NCBI RefSeq assembly: GCF_013155275.1
Contig: NZ_JABJXS010000003.1
Coordinates: forward strand, 434,001-498,000
From: Brenneria sp. hezel4-2-4
Lineage (GTDB): Bacteria; Pseudomonadota; Gammaproteobacteria; Enterobacterales; Enterobacteriaceae
Direction: 5' to 3'
Length of the DNA stretch: 64,000 nucleotides
Shown here: positions 28,476 to 39,267 of the stretch, piece after piece
Layout of the letters: each line of letters starts with the position of its first letter
How positions within the stretch are numbered: the stretch's first letter is position 1
Made by a program: the position numbers and the translations under genes
Notes under the pieces: generated by a model
The model's input: the letters and a program-made list of their open reading frames with translations, nothing else
What the model was told of the DNA's origin: nothing
Database searches by the model: none

Positions 28476-29762
28476 TTAGCTGTTTTCCAGATTGGATTTA
28501 AAATCACGTTTGTCGTAGCCGGTGTACAACTGGCGCGGACGCGCGATTTTAATCCCGTCGTCATGCATTTCATTCCAGTGCGCAATCCAGCCCACGGTTC
28601 GCGCCATCGCGAAAATCACGGTGAACATGGAAGATGGAATGCCCATCGCTTTCAAAATGATGCCTGAGTAGAAATCGACGTTGGGATACAGTTTTTTCTC
28701 AATAAAGTACGGGTCGTTCAGCGCGATGTTTTCCAGCTCCATGGCGACTTCCAGCAAATCATCTTTTCGGCCCAATTCCCTCAGCACTTCGTGGCAGGTT
28801 TCACGCATCACGGTGGCGCGCGGGTCATGATTTTTATAAACCCGGTGGCCGAAGCCCATCAGACGGAAAGAGTCATTTTTGTCTTTGGCGCGTTCGATAA
28901 AGGCGGGGATATGCTCAACCGAGCTGATTTCTTCCAGCATACGTAAACAGGCTTCGTTCGCGCCGCCGTGCGCAGGGCCCCACAGCGAGGCGATCCCCGC
29001 GGCGATACAGGCGAACGGGTTGGCGCCGGAAGAGCCGGCGGTACGCACGGTTGACGTCGAGGCATTCTGTTCGTGATCGGCATGCAGGATCAGAATACGA
29101 TCCATCGCCCGTTCCAACACCGGATTCACCACATATTCCTCACAAGGCGTGGAGAACATCATGTGCAGGAAATTACCGGCATAGGAAAGATTATTTCTTG
29201 GATAAACAAACGGTTGGCCGAGCGAATATTTGTAACACATCGCGGCGACGGTCGGCATTTTAGACAGCAGGCGATAAGCGGCGATTTCGCGGTGGCGCTC
29301 GATGCTGATATCCAACGAGTCATGGTAGAACGCGGCCAGCGCGCCGGTAACGCCGCACAGCACCGCCATCGGGTGTGAGTCACGACGGAAGCCGTGGAAC
29401 AGGCGGGTGATCTGTTCATGAATCATGGTGTGCCGCGTCACCGTGGTTTTAAAGGTGTCGTATTGCTCTTGCGTCGGCACTTCGCCAAACAGCAGAATGT
29501 AGCAGACTTCAAGATAGTTGGATTTCTCCGCCAACTGCGCGATAGGGAATCCACGGTGTAATAAAACCCCTTCATCGCCGTCGATATAGGTGATTTTTGA
29601 TTCGCAGGACGCAGTGGACGTAAAACCGGGATCAAAAGTGAAATAGCCTTTGGAACCCAGAGAACGAATGTCGATTTCATCATGCCCCAACGTGCCGGAC
29701 AGTACGTCAAGTTCAATAGGTTCTTTACCATCTAGAGTAAGCGTCGCTTTTTTATCAGCCAT
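28476..29762 (-). CDS. gltA: Citrate synthase GltA
   Basis: A 428-residue type II (hexameric, NADH-inhibited) citrate synthase condensing oxaloacetate and acetyl-CoA. The catalytic histidines are in ADHEQNAS and [14 protein letters not shown], and [12 protein letters not shown] is the substrate-binding signature. Length equals the E. coli enzyme (427). A good AAGGAG ribosome binding site precedes the ATG. It is divergent from sdhCDAB across 648 bases. Confidence 0.98.
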   Translation of the reverse strand: MADKKATLTLDGKEPIELDVLSGTLGHDEIDIRSLGSKGYFTFDPGFTSTASCESKITYIDGDEGVLLHRGFPIAQLAEKSNYLEVCYILLFGEVPTQEQYDTFKTTVTRHTMIHEQITRLFHGFRRDSHPMAVLCGVTGALAAFYHDSLDISIERHREIAAYRLLSKMPTVAAMCYKYSLGQPFVYPRNNLSYAGNFLHMMFSTPCEEYVVNPVLERAMDRILILHADHEQNASTSTVRTAGSSGANPFACIAAGIASLWGPAHGGANEACLRMLEEISSVEHIPAFIERAKDKNDSFRLMGFGHRVYKNHDPRATVMRETCHEVLRELGRKDDLLEVAMELENIALNDPYFIEKKLYPNVDFYSGIILKAMGIPSSMFTVIFAMARTVGWIAHWNEMHDDGIKIARPRQLYTGYDKRDFKSNLENS

Positions 29763-30149
29763 TTATATTCTCCTTAGCGCTTTAATTTTAAAATTTTCCA
29801 CCGAAGAAATACCGTACATACCTGTATCACCGGATGTGAATGATAAGTTGGCGAAACTCTGTAGCGACACATCTGTCAGTAGGGTACAGAGCAGGGTCAT
29901 GAAACCCGGCCAGCCACATCCCGGATGGATACACCGTTCTCCAGATAATTAACCATTCCCTGAATTAATCATAGCCATTACCTATGACTTTTACGCGGAT
30001 TCTCACCTTCACTGTTACATAAGTTATGCCGGCGGGAAAGTGTAACCGCTGAGCTTTAACACATCATAGGGAATTTAACGGCGTAGTTGTAATTTAAATG
30101 TTGAGTTTTTGTCAAATTAGATAATTGATTTTAGCTGAATTGTGAAATT

Positions 30150-30165
30150 CGTGACCTAAATCACT
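30150..30165. promoter_or_regulatory. Candidate CRP-cAMP site upstream of sdhC
   Basis: CGTGA-CCTAAA-TCACT matches the CRP core at eight of ten positions. It is centred about 80 bases upstream of the likely sdhC start point. Confidence 0.55.
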
Positions 30166-30202
30166 ATTCAAGGGAAATGTTTCCAAACGGTTTGTGTGGG
30201 AA

Positions 30203-30231
30203 TTGTAATAAGAATGTGAAGCACCTATACT
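30203..30231 (+). promoter_or_regulatory. Likely sdhC promoter
   Basis: The -35 TTGTAA (30203-30208) and -10 TATACT (30226-30231) are separated by 17 bases. This position puts the start of a long leader about 170 bases before sdhC. Confidence 0.7.
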
Positions 30232-30410
30232 TCGGCCAGGTCTCCGGAATACCCTGCAGTAGGAGCACCCAGTATGAATGGATCATGCGCTGTTTAGACA
30301 CCGGAATGTCGATGTTTGAGCGCGTACCGTAAAACCGGCTTCAGGTTTTCGACATTTATGCTGTCTGACCTCAATTCAGGTCCGGAGGAAGATAAAATAA
30401 TAAAAGCTGT

Positions 30411-30800
30411 GTGGGCAAATCCGTGAAAAAACAAAGACCTGTTAATCTGGATCTACAGACGATCCGGTTTCCCGTTACTGCGATAGCTTCTATTCTTCAC
30501 CGCGTCTCCGGCGTTATCACTTTTGTCGCCGTCGGTATTTTACTGTGGCTGTTAGGACGTTCTCTTTCTTCTGAGGATGGCTTTCTACAGGTTGCAGCAA
30601 TGATGGACGGTTTCATCGTGAAATTTATCGTTTGGGGCATCCTTACCGCGTTGGCCTATCATATAGTAGGTGGCTTACGCCATCTAATGATGGATTTTGG
30701 CTATATAGAAGAAGATCTTATTGCCGGTAAACGTTCTGCAACTCTCTCTTTTATCATTTCCGTCGTGCTTTCATTTCTGGCTGGAGTCCTCGTATGGTAA
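30411..30800 (+). CDS. sdhC: Succinate dehydrogenase cytochrome b556 subunit SdhC
   Basis: A 129-residue three-helix membrane anchor of complex II that binds heme b and ubiquinone together with Sdh[27 protein letters not shown] and the heme-ligand region [18 protein letters not shown] are conserved. The start is taken as GTG at 30411, giving exactly the E. coli length; VKKQRPVNL aligns from residue 5. The nearest strong Shine-Dalgarno (GGAGGAA) is about 20 bases upstream, so initiation may be intrinsically weak, which fits a target of small RNAs. A GTG at 30423 is an alternative. Confidence 0.93.
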   Translation: MGKSVKKQRPVNLDLQTIRFPVTAIASILHRVSGVITFVAVGILLWLLGRSLSSEDGFLQVAAMMDGFIVKFIVWGILTALAYHIVGGLRHLMMDFGYIEEDLIAGKRSATLSFIISVVLSFLAGVLVW

Positions 30801-31141
30801 GCAATGCTTCTGCATTAGGACGCAATGGCGTACAAGATTGGTTACTGATCCGCGCTTCCGCCATCGTCATCGTGCTGTATGTGATTTATCTGCTCGGCTT
30901 TATTATCGCGGCCGACGATATCACCTATCAAGTCTGGCGTGGCTTCTTCGCTATGCCCCTCACCAAGGTATTTACGCTACTGACGTTATTTTCCATCCTG
31001 GTACATGCATGGATAGGGATGTGGCAAGTGCTGACCGACTACATTAAACCGCTGGCCTTACGCCTGACTTTACAGTTGGCGATTGTGGTCGCGCTGTTGG
31101 TGTACGTCATTTATGGAACGATAGTGGTGTGGGGGGTGTAA
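30794..31141 (+). CDS. sdhD: Succinate dehydrogenase membrane anchor SdhD
   Basis: A 115-residue second anchor subunit with three transmembrane helices. [27 protein letters not shown] starts the first, and [18 protein letters not shown] holds the Asp-Tyr pair next to the quinone site. It overlaps the sdhC stop by seven bases and shares a TAATG junction with sdhA. Confidence 0.97.
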   Translation: MVSNASALGRNGVQDWLLIRASAIVIVLYVIYLLGFIIAADDITYQVWRGFFAMPLTKVFTLLTLFSILVHAWIGMWQVLTDYIKPLALRLTLQLAIVVALLVYVIYGTIVVWGV

Positions 31142-32907
31142 TGAATTTGCCAATTAGAGAATTTGATGCTGTTGTGGTCGGCGCGGGTGGCGCAGGTATG
31201 CGCGCCGCGCTGCAAATATCCCAGATGGGCCTCTCCTGCGCCCTGTTATCCAAAGTTTTTCCAACCCGTTCCCATACCGTGTCCGCACAGGGGGGTATTA
31301 CCGTGGCGCTGGGTAATACCCATGAAGACAACTGGGAATGGCATATGTATGACACCGTGAAAGGTTCCGACTATATCGGCGATCAGGACGCGATTGAATA
31401 TATGTGTAAAACCGGCCCGGAAGCGGTTCTGGAGCTGGAACATATGGGATTGCCGTTTTCCCGGCTGGACGATGGCCGCATCTATCAGCGTCCTTTTGGC
31501 GGACAGTCCAGAAATTTTGGCGGCGAACAGGCGGCCCGTACCGCGGCGGCGGCCGACCGTACCGGTCATGCTTTGCTGCATACGCTCTATCAGCAGAACC
31601 TGAAAAACCATACCACCATCTTCTCCGAATGGTATGCGCTCGATCTGGTTAAAAATCAGGATGGCGCGGTGGTGGGCTGTACCGCTATCTGTATCGAAAC
31701 CGGCGAAGTGGTCTATTTCAAAGCGCGGGCCACCATACTGGCGACCGGCGGCGCGGGCCGTATCTATCAGTCCACCACCAATGCGCACATCAATACCGGC
31801 GACGGCGTCGGCATGGCGTTGCGCGCCGGCGTACCGGTGCAGGATATGGAGATGTGGCAATTCCATCCCACCGGTATCGCCGGGGCCGGGGTGCTGGTGA
31901 CCGAGGGCTGCCGCGGCGAAGGCGGTTATCTGTTGAATAAGCATGGCGAACGTTTTATGGAGCGTTACGCGCCGAACGCCAAAGATTTGGCCGGTCGCGA
32001 CGTGGTCGCCCGCTCTATTATGATCGAAATCCGCGAAGGGCGCGGTTGTGAAGGGCCGTGGGGGCCGCACGCCAAGCTGAAGCTGGATCACCTGGGTAAA
32101 GAGGTGTTGGAGTCACGTCTGCCGGGCATCCTGGAACTGTCCCGTACCTTTGCCCACGTTGATCCGGTTAAAGAGCCGATTCCGGTTATTCCAACCTGTC
32201 ATTACATGATGGGCGGCATCCCGACCCGCGTCAGCGGACAGGCGCTGACGGTCAACGAAAAAGGCGAAGATGTGCCGATCCCCGGCCTGTTTGCCGTCGG
32301 CGAGATCGCCTGTGTATCGGTTCACGGCGCCAACCGTCTGGGCGGCAACTCGTTGCTCGATCTGGTGGTATTCGGTCGTTCGGCCGGGATGCATTTGCAG
32401 GAATCGCTGGACGAGCAGGGCGTCAGTCGTGACGCCAGCGAGTCGGATATCGAGGCCTCGCTCGATCGCCTGAATCGTTGGAACAACACCCCCTCGGGTG
32501 AAGATCCGGTGGAAATCCGTAAGGCGCTTCAGGCCTGCATGCAAAACAACTTCTCGGTATTCCGCGAAGGGGATGCAATGGCGAAAGGACTGGAAGAATT
32601 GAAGGTGATTCGCGAACGGCTGAAAAACGCCCGTCTGGACGATCGCTCCACTGAATTCAATACCCAGCGTGTGGAATGCCTGGAACTGGAGAACCTGATG
32701 GAAACGGCGTATGCGACCGCGGTTTCCGCCAATTTCCGTACCGAAAGCCGTGGGGCGCATAGCCGTTTCGACTATCCTGAGCGTGACGATGAAAACTGGT
32801 TATGTCATTCGTTGTATCTGCCGCAAACCGATAGCATGACGCGCCGTAAGGTAAACATGCAGCCTAAACTGCGCCCGGCCTTCCCGCCGAAAGTGCGTAC
32901 TTATTGA
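31141..32907 (+). CDS. sdhA: Succinate dehydrogenase flavoprotein SdhA
   Basis: 588 residues, identical in length to E. coli SdhA. It oxidises succinate to fumarate. The FAD Rossmann motif is [12 protein letters not shown], and FAD is attached covalently to His45 in [13 protein letters not shown]. The catalytic arginine and histidine region includes [21 protein letters not shown] and [11 protein letters not shown]. The start is ATG at 31141, one base into the sdhD stop; the longer in-frame extension is inside sdhD. Confidence 0.98.
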   Translation: MNLPIREFDAVVVGAGGAGMRAALQISQMGLSCALLSKVFPTRSHTVSAQGGITVALGNTHEDNWEWHMYDTVKGSDYIGDQDAIEYMCKTGPEAVLELEHMGLPFSRLDDGRIYQRPFGGQSRNFGGEQAARTAAAADRTGHALLHTLYQQNLKNHTTIFSEWYALDLVKNQDGAVVGCTAICIETGEVVYFKARATILATGGAGRIYQSTTNAHINTGDGVGMALRAGVPVQDMEMWQFHPTGIAGAGVLVTEGCRGEGGYLLNKHGERFMERYAPNAKDLAGRDVVARSIMIEIREGRGCEGPWGPHAKLKLDHLGKEVLESRLPGILELSRTFAHVDPVKEPIPVIPTCHYMMGGIPTRVSGQALTVNEKGEDVPIPGLFAVGEIACVSVHGANRLGGNSLLDLVVFGRSAGMHLQESLDEQGVSRDASESDIEASLDRLNRWNNTPSGEDPVEIRKALQACMQNNFSVFREGDAMAKGLEELKVIRERLKNARLDDRSTEFNTQRVECLELENLMETAYATAVSANFRTESRGAHSRFDYPERDDENWLCHSLYLPQTDSMTRRKVNMQPKLRPAFPPKVRTY

Positions 32908-32923
32908 CCGCGGAGATCGATTG

Positions 32924-33640
32924 ATGAAACTTGAATTTTCCATTTATCGCTATAACCCGGATGCCGATGATGCGCCGCGGATGCAGGACTACCAGTTGGA
33001 TGCGGAGGAGGGGCGCGACATGATGTTGCTGGATGCCCTGATTCTGCTGAAAGAACAGGACCCAACGTTGTCATTTCGCCGTTCGTGCCGCGAGGGGGTT
33101 TGCGGTTCAGACGGTGTTAACATGAACGGTAAAAACGGGCTGGCCTGCATCACGCCGATTTCAGCGCTGCGGCGCGGAAACGGCAAAATTGTCGTCCGCC
33201 CCCTGCCTGGATTGCCGGTTGTGCGTGATTTGGTAGTGGACATGGGGCAATTCTATGCCCAATATGAGAAAATAAAACCTTACCTGTTGAATAATGGGAA
33301 GAATCCACCGGCGCGCGAGCATCTGCAATCACCGGAGCAACGGGCGAAACTGGATGGGTTGTATGAATGCATCATGTGCGCCTGTTGTTCAACGTCTTGT
33401 CCGTCGTTCTGGTGGAACCCGGATAAGTTTGTCGGCCCTGCGGGCCTGTTGGCCGCATACCGCTTCCTGATTGACAGCCGCGATACGGAAACCAAGCCGC
33501 GCCTGGACAATCTGGACGATGCTTTCAGCGTATTCCGCTGTCACAGCATTATGAATTGCGTCAGTGTTTGTCCGAAAGGGCTTAACCCGACGCGGGCGAT
33601 TGGTCATATTAAATCCATGTTGCTACAGCGTAATGGGTAA
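32924..33640 (+). CDS. sdhB: Succinate dehydrogenase iron-sulfur subunit SdhB
   Basis: A 238-residue electron conduit from SdhA to quinone. The 2Fe-2S site is SCREGVCGSDG...CITP, with Asp in the fourth-ligand region as in E. coli. The 4Fe-4S and 3Fe-4S clusters are held by CIMCACCSTSCPSFWWNP and CHSIMNCVSVCPKGLNP. The start is ATG at 32924 (MKLEFSIYRYN) after GGAG; the TTG just before it is not needed. Confidence 0.98.
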   Translation: MKLEFSIYRYNPDADDAPRMQDYQLDAEEGRDMMLLDALILLKEQDPTLSFRRSCREGVCGSDGVNMNGKNGLACITPISALRRGNGKIVVRPLPGLPVVRDLVVDMGQFYAQYEKIKPYLLNNGKNPPAREHLQSPEQRAKLDGLYECIMCACCSTSCPSFWWNPDKFVGPAGLLAAYRFLIDSRDTETKPRLDNLDDAFSVFRCHSIMNCVSVCPKGLNPTRAIGHIKSMLLQRNG

Positions 33641-33684
33641 CCAGACGGCCGTGACGGAACAGGTGATGTAGTAAAGACCGGCAT

Positions 33685-33715
33685 ATCCCCCGGAAGCCGC
33701 CAAGCTCCGGGGGAT
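33685..33715 (+). other. Strong hairpin between sdhB and sucA
   Basis: ATCCCCCGGA and TCCGGGGGAT form a perfect 10-bp G/C-rich stem with an 11-base loop, 45 bases after sdhB. No T-run follows. It is probably a 3'-end stabiliser or attenuator that sets sdh against suc expression; the remaining 190 bases to sucA may contain an internal suc promoter. Confidence 0.6.
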
Positions 33716-33907
33716 GGCAGGAAACCTTTAAAAACCGGCTTACGCGTCAGAAGCGGTTTTTAAAGGTTCCTTAAAAGGTAGTGGATGCCTTGACAGCGCG
33801 TACGGATGTACGGCAAGCGAACCGTTTTTACGGCAACCGATTTTATACGGCACGATTGACATGTTAACCACGGCGAAAACTGAAGCTTATTAGCTTAAGG
33901 GATCATA

Positions 33908-36715
33908 ATGCAGAACGGCGCAATGAAGGCCTGGCTGGATTCCTCCTATCTGGCGGGCGCGAACCAGTCCTACATAGAGCAGCTCTATGAAGATTTTTTA
34001 ACTGACCCGGATTCTATCGATCTCAGCTGGCGCTCGATCTTCCAGCAGTTGCCAACGGCTGGGATCAAACCGGATCAATTTCATTCCAAGACACGGGAAT
34101 ATTTTCGCCGTCTGGCGAAAGATTCTTCACGTCACACCTCGTCGATTACCGATCCTGATAGTGATGCGAAGCAGGTTAAGGTATTGCAGTTGATCAATGC
34201 TTTCCGTTTCCGCGGTCACCAGCAGGCCAATCTCGATCCCTTGAATTTACGCACTCAGATCCCGGTGCCCGAACTAGATCTCGATTATCACAATCTGACG
34301 CAGGATGATTTGCAGGAAACCTTTAACGTGGGGTCGTTTGCCATCGGCAAGGACACCATGCAACTGGGTGAACTGTATCAAGCGCTGAAACAGACCTACT
34401 GTGGGCCGATCGGGGCGGAATACATGCACATCACCAATACGGAAGAAAAACGCTGGATCCAGCACCGTATTGAGTCCGTGATGGGGCAGCCGTCCTTTAG
34501 CGCCGATGAGAAAAAACGTTTCCTGAAAGAGCTGACCGCGGCGGAAGGGCTGGAGCGTTATCTCGGCGCGAAATTCCCCGGCGCCAAGCGTTTCTCGCTG
34601 GAAGGGGGCGATGCATTAGTGCCGATGCTGAAAGAGATGGTTCATCATGCGGGCAATAACGGCACGCGTGAAGTGGTGCTGGGCATGGCGCACCGGGGCC
34701 GTCTGAATGTGCTGATTAACGTGTTGGGGAAAAAGCCGCAGGATTTGTTTGATGAGTTCGCCGGCAAGCATAAAGAGCATTTGGGCACCGGTGATGTGAA
34801 ATACCATCAGGGGTTCTCCTCGGATCTGGAAACGGAGGGCGGGCTGGTGCATCTGGCGCTGGCCTTCAACCCTTCGCATCTGGAGATTGTCAGTCCGGTG
34901 GTGACCGGTTCGGTGCGCGCGCGGCTCGACCGGCTGGATAATCCGGTCGGTACGCTGGTTCTGCCGGTTACCATTCATGGGGACGCGGCCATCAGCGGAC
35001 AGGGCGTGGTGCAGGAAACGCTGAACATGTCCAAAGTGCGCGGTTATGAAGTGGGCGGAACGTTGCGTATCGTGATTAACAACCGCATCGGTTTCACCAC
35101 CTCGAACCTGCTGGATATCCGTTCCACGGAATACTGTACGGATATCGGTAAAATGGTTCAGGCGCCTATTTTCCACGTTAATTCGGACGATCCGGAAGCG
35201 GTGGCCTTTGTTACCCGTCTGGCGCTGGATTTCCGTAATACCTTTAAGCGCGATGTGTTTATCGATCTGATTTGCTACCGTCGGCACGGCCATAACGAAG
35301 CGGATGAGCCGAGCGCCACTCAGCCGATGATGTACCAGAAAATCAAAAAGCATCCGACGCCGCGTAAAGTGTATGCGGATCGCCTGGAACAGCAACAGGT
35401 GGTCACGTTGGAAGACGCCACCGAGATGGTCAATCTGTATCGCGATGCGCTGGATGACGGGGAATGCGTGGTGGACGAGTGGCGCGAGATGGACATGCAG
35501 TCCTTCACCTGGTCGCCCTATCTGAATCACGAATGGGACGAACCCTACCCGAACAAGGTTGAAATGAAGCGCTTGCAGGAGCTTGCCAAACGCATCAGCG
35601 AAATTCCCGAGGCGATAGATATGCAGCCGCGGGTGGCCAAGGTGTATCACGATCGGGCGGAAATGGCCAACGGCAATAAGCCGTTTGACTGGGGCGGGGC
35701 GGAAATGCTGGCCTATGCCACGCTGGTTGATGACGGGATTTCGGTGCGCCTGTCAGGCGAAGACACCGGCCGCGGCACGTTCTTCCATCGCCATGCGGTG
35801 GTGCATAATCAGAAGAATGGTTCGGGGTATACGCCGCTCGAACATGTGCATAATGCGCAGGGCGAATTCAAAGTCTGGGACTCCGTGCTTTCCGAGGAAG
35901 CGGTATTGGCGTTTGAATACGGCTATGCGACGGCGGAGCCGCGCACGCTGACCATTTGGGAAGCGCAGTTTGGCGATTTCGCCAACGGCGCCCAGGTGGT
36001 CATCGATCAGTTCATCAGTTCTGGCGAGCAGAAGTGGGGCCGGATGTGTGGGCTGGTGATGCTGTTGCCGCACGGGTATGAAGGACAGGGGCCTGAGCAC
36101 TCCTCGGCCAGGCTTGAACGTTATCTGCAATTGTGCGCCGAACAGAATATGCAGGTTTGTATTCCGTCCACGCCGGCCCAGGTTTATCACATGCTGCGCC
36201 GTCAGGCGTTGCGCGGCATGCGTCGTCCGTTGATTGTGATGTCGCCGAAATCGCTGTTGCGTCACCCGCTGGCTATTTCCTCTTTGGATGAACTGGCCAA
36301 CGGTCATTTCCAGCCGGCGATCGGCGAGGTTGACGATCTGGATCCCAAGGCGATCAAGCGCGTCGTTCTCTGTTCCGGTAAGGTTTATTATGATCTGGTG
36401 GAACAGCGTCGTAAAAATGATCAAAAAGATGTGGCCGTGGTGCGTATCGAACAACTCTATCCTTTCCCGCACCAGGCGGTGCAGGCAGCGCTGGAGCCGT
36501 TCTCCCACGTACATGATTTCGTGTGGTGTCAGGAAGAGCCGCTGAACCAGGGGGCCTGGTATTGCAGCCAGCACCACTTCCGTGAAGTCATACCATTCGG
36601 GGCTTCTTTACGTTACGCCGGACGTCCAGCCTCCGCTTCACCCGCCGTTGGCTATTTGTCCGTACACCAGAAACAGCAGCAAGCTCTGGTTAATGACGCG
36701 CTGAACGTTGATTAA
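33908..36715 (+). CDS. sucA: 2-oxoglutarate dehydrogenase E1 component SucA
   Basis: A 935-residue thiamine-diphosphate enzyme that decarboxylates 2-oxoglutarate and passes the succinyl group to SucB. The N-terminal segment (AWLDSSYLAGANQSYIEQLYEDF) binds the E2 core. GMAHRGRLNVL, FNPSHLEIVSPVV, GDAAISGQGVVQET and CYRRHGHNEADEP are active-site and ThDP/Mg motifs. LPHGYEGQGPEHSSAR and EEPLNQGAW are typical of the C-terminal domain. E. coli SucA has 933 residues. Confidence 0.98.
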   Translation: MQNGAMKAWLDSSYLAGANQSYIEQLYEDFLTDPDSIDLSWRSIFQQLPTAGIKPDQFHSKTREYFRRLAKDSSRHTSSITDPDSDAKQVKVLQLINAFRFRGHQQANLDPLNLRTQIPVPELDLDYHNLTQDDLQETFNVGSFAIGKDTMQLGELYQALKQTYCGPIGAEYMHITNTEEKRWIQHRIESVMGQPSFSADEKKRFLKELTAAEGLERYLGAKFPGAKRFSLEGGDALVPMLKEMVHHAGNNGTREVVLGMAHRGRLNVLINVLGKKPQDLFDEFAGKHKEHLGTGDVKYHQGFSSDLETEGGLVHLALAFNPSHLEIVSPVVTGSVRARLDRLDNPVGTLVLPVTIHGDAAISGQGVVQETLNMSKVRGYEVGGTLRIVINNRIGFTTSNLLDIRSTEYCTDIGKMVQAPIFHVNSDDPEAVAFVTRLALDFRNTFKRDVFIDLICYRRHGHNEADEPSATQPMMYQKIKKHPTPRKVYADRLEQQQVVTLEDATEMVNLYRDALDDGECVVDEWREMDMQSFTWSPYLNHEWDEPYPNKVEMKRLQELAKRISEIPEAIDMQPRVAKVYHDRAEMANGNKPFDWGGAEMLAYATLVDDGISVRLSGEDTGRGTFFHRHAVVHNQKNGSGYTPLEHVHNAQGEFKVWDSVLSEEAVLAFEYGYATAEPRTLTIWEAQFGDFANGAQVVIDQFISSGEQKWGRMCGLVMLLPHGYEGQGPEHSSARLERYLQLCAEQNMQVCIPSTPAQVYHMLRRQALRGMRRPLIVMSPKSLLRHPLAISSLDELANGHFQPAIGEVDDLDPKAIKRVVLCSGKVYYDLVEQRRKNDQKDVAVVRIEQLYPFPHQAVQAALEPFSHVHDFVWCQEEPLNQGAWYCSQHHFREVIPFGASLRYAGRPASASPAVGYLSVHQKQQQALVNDALNVD

Positions 36716-36730
36716 ATAAAAGGATAGATA

Positions 36731-37969
36731 ATGAGTAGCGTAGATATTCTCGTCCCTGACCTGCCTGAATCGGTAGCCGATGCAACCGTGGCTACCTGGC
36801 ATAAAAAACCGGGCGATAGCGTCCAGCGTGATGAAGTGCTGGTCGAGATTGAAACCGACAAAGTCATCCTGGAAGTACCGGCGTCTGAAGCCGGTATTCT
36901 GGATGCGATTCTGGAAGATGAAGGCGCCACGGTAACCTCTCGTCAGGTGCTGGCCCGCCTGCGTCCGGGCGACAGTTCCGGCAAAGAAACCAGCGAGAAG
37001 TCTCAGAGTAAGGAGTCCACGCCGGCACAGCGCCATACGGCCGCGCTGGAAGAGGAAAATAACGATGCGCTCAGCCCGGCGATCCGCCGCCTGATTGCGG
37101 AACACGACCTGGATGCTTCCGCGATTAAAGGCAGCGGCGTCGGCGGGCGAATTACCCGCGAAGATGTCGAGAAACATCTGGCGGCGCGCAAGAAAGATGC
37201 CGGGAAAGAGGAAAAGCCCGCCGCGTCTCCCGCTCCGGCTACCGAGTCTGCCCCTGCTGCCCCTGGCGGCCGCAGCGAAAAACGCGTACCGATGACGCGC
37301 TTGCGTAAACGCGTGGCGGAGCGCTTGCTGGAAGCGAAAAACAGCACCGCGATGCTGACGACGTTTAATGAAGTCAACATGAAACCCATCATGGATTTGC
37401 GCAAGCAGTACGGCGAAGTGTTTGAGAAGCGCCACGGCATCCGGTTAGGCTTCATGTCTTTCTATATCAAGGCGGTGGTTGAGGCGCTGAAGCGCTTCCC
37501 GGAAGTGAATGCTTCCATTGATGGCGAAGACGTGGTTTACCACAGCTATTTTGATGTCAGTATTGCGGTGTCGACGCCGCGCGGTCTGGTTACGCCGGTT
37601 CTGCAAGATGCAGATAGGCTGGGCATGGCCGAGATCGAGAAGAAGATCAAAGAGTTGGCGCTGAAAGGTCGTGATGGTAAGTTGACCGTGGAAGAACTGA
37701 CCGGGGGGAATTTCACTATTACCAACGGCGGCGTCTTTGGTTCGCTGATGTCCACCCCGATCATTAACCCACCGCAAAGCGCCATTCTGGGTATGCATGC
37801 GATTAAAGATCGTCCGATGGCGGTGGAAGGCCAGGTGGTCATTCTGCCGATGATGTATCTGGCGCTGTCCTACGATCATCGTCTGATTGACGGCCGTGAG
37901 TCCGTGGGCTTCCTGGTGACGATAAAAGAACTGCTGGAAGATCCCACGCGTTTGCTGTTGGATATCTGA
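36731..37969 (+). CDS. sucB: Dihydrolipoyllysine succinyltransferase SucB
   Basis: A 412-residue E2 core of the 2-oxoglutarate dehydrogenase complex. The lipoyl domain is residues about 1-80 with the lipoylated lysine in [12 protein letters not shown]. The peripheral subunit-binding domain is about 112-150 ([37 protein letters not shown]). An Ala/Pro-rich linker follows, then the catalytic domain with [19 protein letters not shown] and the active-site [10 protein letters not shown]. It is slightly longer than E. coli SucB (405), the extra being linker. Confidence 0.98.
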   Translation: MSSVDILVPDLPESVADATVATWHKKPGDSVQRDEVLVEIETDKVILEVPASEAGILDAILEDEGATVTSRQVLARLRPGDSSGKETSEKSQSKESTPAQRHTAALEEENNDALSPAIRRLIAEHDLDASAIKGSGVGGRITREDVEKHLAARKKDAGKEEKPAASPAPATESAPAAPGGRSEKRVPMTRLRKRVAERLLEAKNSTAMLTTFNEVNMKPIMDLRKQYGEVFEKRHGIRLGFMSFYIKAVVEALKRFPEVNASIDGEDVVYHSYFDVSIAVSTPRGLVTPVLQDADRLGMAEIEKKIKELALKGRDGKLTVEELTGGNFTITNGGVFGSLMSTPIINPPQSAILGMHAIKDRPMAVEGQVVILPMMYLALSYDHRLIDGRESVGFLVTIKELLEDPTRLLLDI

Positions 37970-37975
37970 TCCATT

Positions 37976-38005
37976 GGGCGGTAAGCCATCGAATGCTTAC
38001 CGCCC
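37976..38005 (+). terminator. Hairpin (partial terminator?) between sucB and sucC
   Basis: GGGCGGTAAG and CTTACCGCCC form a perfect 10-bp stem followed by only TTTAT, seven bases after the sucB stop. A second small stem, GCCGCC-TTGTC-GGCGGC, lies near 38031-38047. Read-through to sucCD is expected, so this is likely an attenuator or mRNA stabiliser. Confidence 0.55.
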
Positions 38006-38100
38006 TTTATCTATGTATGTGCTATGCAGGCCGCCTTGTCGGCGGCGTTATCAATAAATATAAGATAGGCATATCTTTAAACCTGAATGGATAGAACATC

Positions 38101-39267
38101 ATGAATCTACATGAGTATCAGGCAAAACAATTATTTGCTCGATATGGGTTACCGGCGCCGGTCGGCTTTGCCTGTACGACACCTCGCGAGGCGGAAGAAG
38201 CCGCATCGAAAATCGGTGTCGGCCCGTGGGTGGTGAAATGCCAGGTTCACGCGGGCGGACGCGGTAAAGCCGGCGGGGTAAAAGTCGTCGGCAATAAAGA
38301 GGATATCCGCGCATTCGCAGAAAGCTGGCTGGGTAAAAACCTAGTGACGTATCAAACGGATGCGCAAGGGCAGCCCGTTCATCAGATTCTGGTGGAGGCG
38401 GCCACCGACATTGACAAAGAACTCTATCTGGGCGCGGTGGTTGACCGCGGCAGTCGCCGGGTGGTGTTCATGGCGTCAACGGAAGGCGGCGTAGAGATTG
38501 AGAAAGTCGCGGAAGAAACGCCCGAGCTGATTTATAAAGCCGCGCTGGATCCGCTGACCGGGCCGCAGCCCTATCAGGGGCGCGAACTGGCCTTTAAATT
38601 AGGCTTAAGCGGCAAGCAGGTGGCGCAGTTCACCAAAATCTTCATGGGGCTGGCGACGATGTTCCTGGAGCGTGATTTGGCGCTGGTCGAGATCAATCCG
38701 CTGGTGATTACCAAACAGGGCGATTTGATTTGTCTGGACGGTAAATTGGCGGCCGACGGCAACGCCTTGTTCCGCCAGCCTGAACTGCGTGAAATGCGCG
38801 ATCCGAGTCAGGAAGATTCCCGTGAAGCGCATGCCGCCCAATGGGAACTCAACTATGTGGCGCTGGACGGCAACATTGGCTGCATGGTGAACGGCGCCGG
38901 TCTGGCAATGGGCACCATGGATATCGTCAAACTACACGGCGGCGCACCGGCCAACTTCCTTGATGTGGGGGGCGGCGCAACCAAAGAGCGGGTGACGGAA
39001 GCGTTCAAAATCATCCTGTCCGACGACAAAGTCAACGCGGTGTTGGTCAATATTTTCGGCGGCATCGTGCGCTGCGATTTAATCGCCGACGGTATCATCG
39101 GCGCGGTTTCCGAAGTCGGCGTCAATGTACCGGTAGTCGTTCGCCTGGAAGGGAATAACGCCGAACTGGGCGCCAGAAAGCTGGCGGAGAGCGGCCTGAA
39201 TATTATCGCGGCGACCAGCCTGACGGATGCGGCCCAGCAAGTTGTTGCGGCAGCGGGGGGTAAATAA
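38101..39267 (+). CDS. sucC: Succinyl-CoA synthetase beta subunit SucC
   Basis: A 388-residue ATP-grasp subunit that binds nucleotide and succinate in the substrate-level phosphorylation step of the TCA cycle. [18 protein letters not shown] begins the ATP-grasp fold. [42 protein letters not shown] and the C-terminal [17 protein letters not shown] and [13 protein letters not shown] are conserved. Length equals E. coli SucC. Its stop overlaps the sucD start in TAATG. Confidence 0.98.
   Translation: MNLHEYQAKQLFARYGLPAPVGFACTTPREAEEAASKIGVGPWVVKCQVHAGGRGKAGGVKVVGNKEDIRAFAESWLGKNLVTYQTDAQGQPVHQILVEAATDIDKELYLGAVVDRGSRRVVFMASTEGGVEIEKVAEETPELIYKAALDPLTGPQPYQGRELAFKLGLSGKQVAQFTKIFMGLATMFLERDLALVEINPLVITKQGDLICLDGKLAADGNALFRQPELREMRDPSQEDSREAHAAQWELNYVALDGNIGCMVNGAGLAMGTMDIVKLHGGAPANFLDVGGGATKERVTEAFKIILSDDKVNAVLVNIFGGIVRCDLIADGIIGAVSEVGVNVPVVVRLEGNNAELGARKLAESGLNIIAATSLTDAAQQVVAAAGGK

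Larger units (their letters stand above)
29763..30410. promoter_or_regulatory. gltA/sdhC divergent control region
   Basis: 648 bases without a gene. The right half holds a CRP-like site and an sdhC promoter, listed separately. The sdhC leader is about 170 bases long. Its first part (around GGTCTCCGGAATACCCTGCA) and its GTCTGACC...GGTCCGGAGGAAG part look like those of E. coli sdhC, where the small RNAs RyhB, Spot 42 and RybB act near the sdhC start. In E. coli this region is also bound by ArcA and CRP. The left part must carry the gltA promoter; it was not resolved. Confidence 0.6.
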
